Source: Micropterus salmoides
Taxonomy: Eukaryota; Chordata; Actinopteri; Centrarchiformes; Centrarchidae
Assembly (NCBI RefSeq): GCF_014851395.1
Contig: NW_024041150.1
Location: 49,500,183-49,564,182 of the forward strand
Direction: 5' to 3'
Length of the DNA: 64,000 nt
Of the stretch, positions 63,519 through 64,000 are shown piece by piece; position 1 is the first letter of the stretch, and each line of letters opens with the position of its first letter. The notes under the pieces are model-generated. The model saw only the letters and a program-made list of their open reading frames with translations, made no database searches and was not told the DNA's origin. The translations under genes and the position numbers were made by a program.

Positions 63519-63722
63519 AGTGAACCAGACCAGAACACCAGGGCAGACCAGAACACAGTGAGACCAGACCAGAACACCAGCAGACCAGAACACAGACAGT
63601 GAGACCAGACCAGAACACCAGGGCAGACCAGAACACAGACAGTGAGTCCAGACCAGAACACAGGCAGACCAGAACACAGACAGTGAGACCAGAACACAGA
63701 CAGTGAGTCCAGACCAGAACAC
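63519..63722. repeat. minisatellite upstream of gene 2, long allele
   Basis: Four to five imperfect units of about 45 bp built from GACAGTGAGACCAG and ACCAGAACACCAGG, ending where L2 sequence begins. Confidence 0.9.
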
Positions 63723-63990
63723 CAACAAAGCTAATTTTAGTGTGTTAAAAACATTATCTGGCCCACTTTTTTGACAGGCTGCGGCTGACGAGGAATTAAT
63801 ACTAAATTTGAAGGATATGTTGAGTGCTTCCAGTTTCTTAACACATCACCATGCTTTTTCTGTTACCTATCAAGACAGGGATGGAGAAGACTACCAGCAC
63901 ATTGGGCCCCGGCTTGTCCTGGGAAGAGTCATGAGTGCTATTTTCCTTGTAGCCTGGACACAGCACATATCAGACAGAGCTTACTGGGCT
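63723..63990 (-). mobile_element. L2 LINE 5' fragment
   Basis: Matches 5165-5415 of the L2 in the left hAT (AACAAAGCTAATTTTAGTG to CAGACAGAGCTTACTGGGCT). It includes the endonuclease start and has an extra 35 bp near 63903. May be the near end of a larger copy outside the window. Confidence 0.8.
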
Positions 63991-64000
63991 TTTGTATGCT

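Noticed and set aside
63455..63728. two repetitive Trp/Ser/Cys-rich frames upstream of gene 2
   Set aside because: They are translations of the minisatellite and lack any other coding sign.
1..64000. CRISPR array, bacterial operon or integrated prophage
   Set aside because: No direct-repeat/spacer pattern and no compact prokaryotic gene order; splice sites, SINEs and LINEs show animal DNA.

Overview
The window is vertebrate genomic DNA, almost certainly from a ray-finned (teleost) fish. It holds interrupted genes with consensus splice sites and is packed with fish-type repeats: L2 LINEs, DIRS, Penelope, BEL/Pao, hAT, piggyBac and tRNA-derived SINEs. It also has a 500-base assembly gap at 44227-44726. 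I see no bacterial operons, CRISPR arrays or stand-alone RNA genes.

The real host genes are two neighbouring copies of a cell-surface scavenger-receptor (SRCR) gene, both on the minus strand. Gene 2 (63340 down to 53095) can be read from start to stop in eight exons: poly-leucine signal peptide, an 11-codon mini-exon, three SRCR domains (short, long, short), one Ig-like domain, a transmembrane segment, and a short cytoplasmic tail with a tyrosine motif. Its reading frame is open throughout (485 residues predicted). Gene 1 (34983 down to 12709) has the same signal and mini-exons followed by five SRCR exons (short-long-short, then long-short), but no Ig, membrane or tail exon is visible. Its module array stops at a breakpoint near 12593, where homology predicts another long SRCR exon. 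Flanking and intronic blocks of the two genes match each other over many kilobases, so they are a tandem duplication, later changed by mobile elements and by gain or loss of an SRCR module pair.

Layout from left to right. 1-2.46 kb: a broken PB1-like exon, cut by a hAT-Charlie remnant, then a fold-back repeat. 2.47-12.01 kb: a hAT element with a perfect 8-bp target duplication, now filled by an L2 LINE, a SINE and a BEL/Pao element lacking reverse transcriptase. 12.6-35.3 kb: SRCR gene 1; its introns hold DIRS, L2, SINE, Penelope (inside a second hAT with perfect 8-bp duplication) and Ty3/gypsy remnants. 35.3-39.7 kb: a decayed SAMD3-like gene between candidate terminal inverted repeats. 39.7-44.2 kb: scattered repeats and a retroviral-type solo LTR. 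44.7-49.3 kb: a nearly complete, frameshifted DIRS element. 51.1-52.5 kb: a deleted piggyBac with TTAA duplications carrying a Penelope end. 53.1-63.4 kb: SRCR gene 2. 63.5-64 kb: a minisatellite and the 5' part of an L2 LINE.

The two receptors would act at the cell surface or, for gene 1 if expressed as seen, possibly as a secreted product. All other coding sequence belongs to mobile elements or decayed genes. Family assignments rest on recognising motifs by eye, without database searches.
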